Source: Pseudomonas poae
GTDB lineage: Bacteria > Pseudomonadota > Gammaproteobacteria > Pseudomonadales > Pseudomonadaceae
Assembly: GCA_028869255.1 (NCBI GenBank)
Contig: CP110972.1
Coordinates: 1,121,001-1,185,000 of the forward strand
DNA: 64,000 nucleotides
Direction of reading: 5' to 3'
In this document: positions 60,241 through 64,000 of the stretch, piece after piece
Numbering within the stretch: the stretch's first letter is position 1
Layout of the letters: each line of letters opens with the position of its first letter
Translations under genes and position numbers: made by a program
Notes under the pieces: model-generated
What the model saw: only the letters and a program-made list of their open reading frames with translations
What the model was told of the DNA's origin: nothing
Databases searched by the model: none

Positions 60241-60368
60241 GCATCCGTTTCTTTTTGCGTCCGTTTCTGATCATCTGATTCGTAAATCTAGGCTCTTAAA
60301 AAAACCATATAAAACAATAGGTTGTTGTTAAAACGAAACGATGGAAACTGAAAAGATGTTCGTTTCCT
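60241..60368. repeat. CGTTTC repeats resembling transposase end-binding sites
   Basis: GCATCCGTTTCT at 60241-60252 and GCGTCCGTTTCT at 60257-60268 are near-identical direct repeats 16 bases apart. Inverted forms follow: ACGAAAC around 60333-60339, and another CGTTTC at 60362-60367. MuA sites contain similar GTTTC/CGAAA cores, and this is where the Mu left end would lie relative to the transposase gene. The element boundary itself is not resolved. Confidence 0.45.
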
Positions 60369-60465
60369 TTTCTGCTGCTAGAAAAGGAGCCAATTTACTA
60401 GGCAGGAGAGAGCTGAAGCGCCTAGTTCTCGGGCGTTCCGGTAACTCCAGGCTTATGAGGTCGGT

Positions 60466-60655
60466 GTGCCAAAGAGCCCGCTAAACGCATACAAATTTGC
60501 TGATAATCCTCTTTTTCCGCTTAGCGCGTCTTTGGCACTGATTCAGAGGGGAATTGGAAGGAGGTTCTCTCCGGAAACCCTTGATCTACCTGGCTTGGCT
60601 CGATTTGTCTCGGATAATCCCGTTTCTTCCCGCCGACCTCCTCACCGGTGCCAAA
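60466..60655. repeat. three TTTGGCAC repeats right of the prophage
   Basis: TTTGGCAC occurs inverted at 60466-60473, direct at 60531-60538 and inverted at 60648-60655. Together with the cluster at 47050-47126 it brackets the prophage. The stretch 60374-60712 otherwise contains no credible gene. Confidence 0.5.
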
Positions 60656-60712
60656 GCTGTCACTAACTCACACCACCTGAAAGGCGTGGTTGTTTTACTG
60701 CTTAACGCTTGA

Positions 60713-60985
60713 GTAAAGGAGAAAGTCGCGCAGGCTCCTGCCGCGGACTATCCAGGATCCCTTTACGGTAAGTACCGTGCTTGTTGGATCGCCATAAAGG
60801 ACGGCGAGCGCCTCTCGGGAGCAGAGAAGTGGCTAGAGCAGGATATCCACAGTTTCAATCGCCAGGGCAGCGTGAATGAAATTGTAATTGGGCCGATCAC
60901 CAGACAGCCCACCGCGATGAGGTTCTCCGACTGCGTGTCGTTAAACAGATCGCTAGTAGTTCTGACGTCATTTGGATACTGTTGA
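60713..60985 (+). pseudogene. coding-like frame without a start, before the Gabija-like pair
   Basis: The frame is open from 60713 to TGA at 60983-60985. From about 60728 it encodes a protein-like sequence of 85 residues, with YPGSLYGKYRACWIAIKDGE and KWLEQDIHSFNRQGSVNEIVIGPITR. No ATG, GTG or TTG opens it near the strong AAAGGAG at 60715-60721; only an internal GTG or ATG exists. It may be a remnant, or a gene that lost its start codon. No family is recognised. Confidence 0.35.
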
Positions 60986-61018
60986 GCAAAATGCCATCAA
61001 CGGGCATAGGGAAATGTC

Positions 61019-62746
61019 ATGCGCATCGTTTCAGTCGATATTGAGCATTTTCGCGGGATTGAATCTCTTCATTGGTCACCCGCTCCAGGCATGAACTGTC
61101 TGATCGGTCCCGGCGACTCGACAAAAACCTCCATACTTGATGCGATTGAGCTTTGTCTTCACCCGAAGCCTTATACGCTGGCAGACGACTGCGATTTCTA
61201 TAATTTGGACACCTCGAAACCAGTCGATATCATGGTGACGCTCGTAGACCTGCCCACGGCATTCCTGTCTGAAGAGCGTTATGGGATGCATATGCGAGGG
61301 TGGAATGCCGAAACGCTAAAAATTGAAGACGAGCCAGACGAGGGACTGTACTACGCCCTATCGCTACGGATGACTATTGACGCATCACTCGAGGCTCGTT
61401 GGTCGCTTTATAACGATCGGATAAACGCAGCCGAGAAAGACCCTCCCACCTTGCGTTATAAAGACTGGAAACTGCTGTCAGTTACACGTCTCGGCCCTTA
61501 TGCAGAGCGACACTTAGCTTGGGGACGGTCATCTGTATTGACGCGAGTGGGGGAATGCAACAGTGGGTATTCGCTCCAGCTGGCTGATGCCGGAAGAGCT
61601 GCCAGGAAAGCTTTCGGCAACACCAATCAGAATATTTTCAAGTCAGTAATCGATCGCGTGGAGATTCTGAGCAGGAAATTTTCCGTACCGGCTAGGGGCG
61701 CCTATGCTGCGGCTTTAGACGTCGATGGGGTGAACATCACCGCTGGAGGTGTTTCTCTGCATGATGATGGTTTACCACTGCGCATGCTTGGCACCGGTTC
61801 CTCCCGGTTGATTGTGTCTGCTCTCCAGCACGAGGTAGGCCACCAACATATTTCGATGATCGATGAGGTTGAGTTTGGTCTTGAGCCTCATCGAATCGCC
61901 AGGTTGCTGAAGCTTCTGAAAACGGCTCCGGCAGGCGAAGGGGCGAGTCAGGCACAGATATTCATCACCACGCACTCACCAGTCGTAATTTGCGAACTGA
62001 AGGCAGAGGATATTTTTTCTGTCAGGTCATCTGCCGGTGTTACCGAAGTTAAATCCATATCCGCGGCAGTACGGAAGCTAGGCACCGCACAACGGCACCT
62101 GCGAGGTGCACCAGAAGCGTTCCTCGCCAGACGAATCGTTGTCGGAGAAGGTCGGACAGAGCAAGGCATTGTTCGTGGCCTTGATAACTGCTGGGTTGAA
62201 CGAGGAATGGACTCGTTGGCCGCCCAAGGCGTTGTCGCGGTCAATGGTTCAGGCAAAGACAGTGCCCCGGTGATCGCCGAGCATCTTTGTGACCTCGGTT
62301 ATCAGGTGTTGATGTTGCTCGACTCCGACGAGCCGCCAAACCCCGCCGCAATGGCGAGAGCCCAGGCCAAAGGCGCTATATGCCTTCAGTGGCCAGGACA
62401 ATATTCAACTGAAGAACGCCTGTTTATTGACTTGCCGTGGGGCGGGGTTGAGGCCGCAGTAAAATACGCGAGTGGGTGTGCCAGCACCGACAGTATCTTG
62501 ACTGGTATTAACAAAACACTGAAAGTCATGGGCATCGACCAGATTGGTGACCTAGCCCTGCCTCCTTGGAGAGATGAGCCTAATTTCAGACTTGCTTTGG
62601 GCAAAACAGCGAAGGAGGAAAGCTGGTTCAAGGACATCACCAGAGGGGAAGGTTTAGGGGAAATAATCGTGAACCATTTTCCTCCCCACGACGTGACGCC
62701 CTTCGCGAATATCATCTCCGATCTGCGGAAGTGGATCGATGCTTGA
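61019..62746 (+). CDS. gajA: Gabija-like GajA: OLD ATPase-TOPRIM endonuclease
   Basis: This 575-residue protein has the size and plan of GajA, the nuclease of the Gabija anti-phage system. The ABC-type ATPase includes MNCLIGPGDSTKTSIL at the Walker A site (30-37, GPGDSTKT, with Thr where Gly normally precedes Lys), LGTGSSRLIVSALQ, Walker B ISMIDEVEFGLEPH and ITTHSPVV. The TOPRIM domain shows VVGEGRTEQGI and the metal-binding LLDSDEPPN. It overlaps the helicase gene by 8 bases. An AGGGA site precedes the ATG. Function is inferred from architecture and pairing. Confidence 0.8.
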   Translation: MRIVSVDIEHFRGIESLHWSPAPGMNCLIGPGDSTKTSILDAIELCLHPKPYTLADDCDFYNLDTSKPVDIMVTLVDLPTAFLSEERYGMHMRGWNAETLKIEDEPDEGLYYALSLRMTIDASLEARWSLYNDRINAAEKDPPTLRYKDWKLLSVTRLGPYAERHLAWGRSSVLTRVGECNSGYSLQLADAGRAARKAFGNTNQNIFKSVIDRVEILSRKFSVPARGAYAAALDVDGVNITAGGVSLHDDGLPLRMLGTGSSRLIVSALQHEVGHQHISMIDEVEFGLEPHRIARLLKLLKTAPAGEGASQAQIFITTHSPVVICELKAEDIFSVRSSAGVTEVKSISAAVRKLGTAQRHLRGAPEAFLARRIVVGEGRTEQGIVRGLDNCWVERGMDSLAAQGVVAVNGSGKDSAPVIAEHLCDLGYQVLMLLDSDEPPNPAAMARAQAKGAICLQWPGQYSTEERLFIDLPWGGVEAAVKYASGCASTDSILTGINKTLKVMGIDQIGDLALPPWRDEPNFRLALGKTAKEESWFKDITRGEGLGEIIVNHFPPHDVTPFANIISDLRKWIDA

Positions 62747-64000
62747 GTCGCCTGAGAATACGCTCAGCCTGTACATTTCTGGTTTGGAACGTGCAAGCAT
62801 TGTTGCCGCAGCGGGGTGTGGAAAAACTGAGCAAATAGCACGGGCGGTGGCTTATTCAGGTCAGCGGCGCTTAATTCTCACGCATACACACGCGGGGGTA
62901 GATGCGATCACCGCGAGACTTAACAAACTCTCGGTTCCTAGTGACAAGTTCAAGGTCGAGACCATCGCAGGCTGGTGTTTAAGATTCGCCACTTCGTTTC
63001 CCTTACGCTCAAAAATCAAAGCTCTTCGGCCGACTACTTCAGCAGAATGGAATGCCGTCTACGATGCCGCTCTGAGACTCCTTCAGACCAAGGCAGTCGC
63101 CGAAATCATTGGTGCTTCCTACGAAGGTTTGTTTGTAGACGAGTACCAGGATTGCTCACCTGTACAGCATCGGGTGGTTTGTCTTTTAGCCAATCAACTT
63201 TCCACCTGTATTTTCGGTGACCCACTGCAAGCGATCTTTGATTTCAAAGGGCAGAATCCAGTGAGCTGGGGGACGGAGGTTTATCCCGCGTTCCCTTTGG
63301 TAGCCGAGCTAAATACACCATGGCGGTGGAAGGCATCGAACAACACCCCCCTTGCTGATTGGTTACGAGATGTACGCAAAAAACTTGAAGCTGGGATGGC
63401 AGTCGATTTGAGGGCTGGTCCGGCATGTGTCGAATGGTTCGAGCTTCCTGATAATCCTATGTATCAGCAGCCCGTCATTTATGCGCAGTGCCTGAAATCT
63501 ATATACGACGGTGAGAGTGTGGTTGTCATTGGGAATAGCACCAACGAGGCAAGCCGGGCATCACTAGCGCAAAAGCTTTCAAAGAGAGCGTTCTCCACTA
63601 TTGAAGCGATCAACTGTAAATCTCTGGTCAAAAATGCAAAAGCAATCGAGGGTGCTGTGGGCCAGCAGCTTTTTGGCGCGTTACTGAATTTCGCCAGTGA
63701 GTGCATGACGGGTACTGACAAAACCCCAATGGAAAAAGCCATTGCCTCTCGCCTCAAGGGAGGTCGAGCCGGGATGAAATTTTCCCCATTGTTTCCTGTC
63801 ATTGATTCGCTGATCAGCACCAACACTGGGGACGCAGCGGTAACGTTCCTGGATGCTCTCAAAGCCATGCCGGGGACATATCTGTTCAGGCGCGAAATGT
63901 TTTACTCGATGCGCTCGGCGCTGATTCTGAGGGGGACCGTGGAGGGGTATACCCTAATGTCCGCTGTCGCGGAGGTGCAGAATAGGCAACGTCATATGGG
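62739..64000 (+). CDS. gajB: Gabija-like GajB: UvrD/PcrA-type helicase, 3' end outside window
   Basis: The ATG at 62739 lies inside the end of the nuclease gene. The frame stays open to the window edge (420 complete codons). Superfamily 1 motifs are seen: IVAAAGCGKTEQI (motif I, about 21-33), LILTHTHAGVDAI (Ia), LFVDEYQDCSPVQ (II) and FGDPLQAIFDF (III). LNTPWRWK fits motif IV. GajB of known systems has about 490 residues, so roughly 70 are missing, including motifs V-VI. It works with GajA to sense and block phage DNA replication in known systems. Confidence 0.8.
   Translation, partial: MLESPENTLSLYISGLERASIVAAAGCGKTEQIARAVAYSGQRRLILTHTHAGVDAITARLNKLSVPSDKFKVETIAGWCLRFATSFPLRSKIKALRPTTSAEWNAVYDAALRLLQTKAVAEIIGASYEGLFVDEYQDCSPVQHRVVCLLANQLSTCIFGDPLQAIFDFKGQNPVSWGTEVYPAFPLVAELNTPWRWKASNNTPLADWLRDVRKKLEAGMAVDLRAGPACVEWFELPDNPMYQQPVIYAQCLKSIYDGESVVVIGNSTNEASRASLAQKLSKRAFSTIEAINCKSLVKNAKAIEGAVGQQLFGALLNFASECMTGTDKTPMEKAIASRLKGGRAGMKFSPLFPVIDSLISTNTGDAAVTFLDALKAMPGTYLFRREMFYSMRSALILRGTVEGYTLMSAVAEVQNRQRHM

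Noticed and set aside
60466..60666. 66-codon plus-strand frame right of the early genes
   Set aside because: It begins with GTG inside a TTTGGCAC repeat, has no ribosome site and no recognisable motif; the repeats are the more probable meaning of the sequence.

Overview
The window reads as chromosome of a Pseudomonas from the fluorescens group (inference). It carries the conserved order truA-trpF-accD-folC-SPOR gene-cvpA-purF-metZ, a 64-residue RsmE-type CsrA, DUF1654, DUF1652-like and DUF2790 proteins, a REP hairpin of the kind scattered through P. fluorescens genomes, and the thrS-infC-rpmI-rplT-pheS-pheT-ihfA-merR-tRNA-Pro block. No search was run; all family names rest on motifs, length and context.

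Layout. 1-8.8 kb: housekeeping genes for tRNA modification, tryptophan, fatty acid, folate, purine and methionine synthesis. 8.9-11.1 kb: tRNA-Val(UAC), two identical tRNA-Asp(GUC), an amine-oxidising flavoenzyme and tRNA-Val(GAC). 11.3-16.4 kb: an AT-richer accessory islet with two glycosyltransferases, an APS kinase, a sulfotransferase with a repeat-built coiled coil, and a FlxA-like protein; together they look like a module for sulfating a surface glycan. 16.5-29.5 kb: mixed genes (MFS pump, GNAT, DUF969-DUF979-pcp, a metal-type two-component pair, hydrolases, RsmE, endonuclease I, periplasmic asparaginase). 29.9-37 kb: ribose regulon rbsB-A-C-R-K-D plus a nucleoside hydrolase, with an RbsR-type palindrome upstream. 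37-39 kb: small proteins and a cold-shock protein. 39.1-46.9 kb: translation genes; the thrS leader holds two hairpins whose 7-nt loops show threonine anticodons.

46.9-64 kb: foreign DNA downstream of tRNA-Pro(GGG). It contains a rearranged, incomplete Mu-like prophage on the minus strand (MuA, MuB, a winged-helix protein, a Mor/C activator, tail assembly chaperone, broken tape measure, protease I) with an OLD-type nuclease as cargo. Capsid, portal, terminase, sheath and baseplate genes are missing. The tail chaperone has an A AAA AAG slippery site leading into an open -1 frame, a clear programmed-frameshift candidate. At the right edge is a plus-strand pair, OLD/TOPRIM nuclease plus UvrD-like helicase, the architecture of the Gabija anti-phage system; the helicase runs off the window.

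Three otherwise intact genes (SPOR protein, rbsA, OLD nuclease) are each broken by what looks like one missing base in a short homopolymer. This may be a sequencing artefact, so these genes should not be assumed dead. The tape measure has a different lesion, one extra base.
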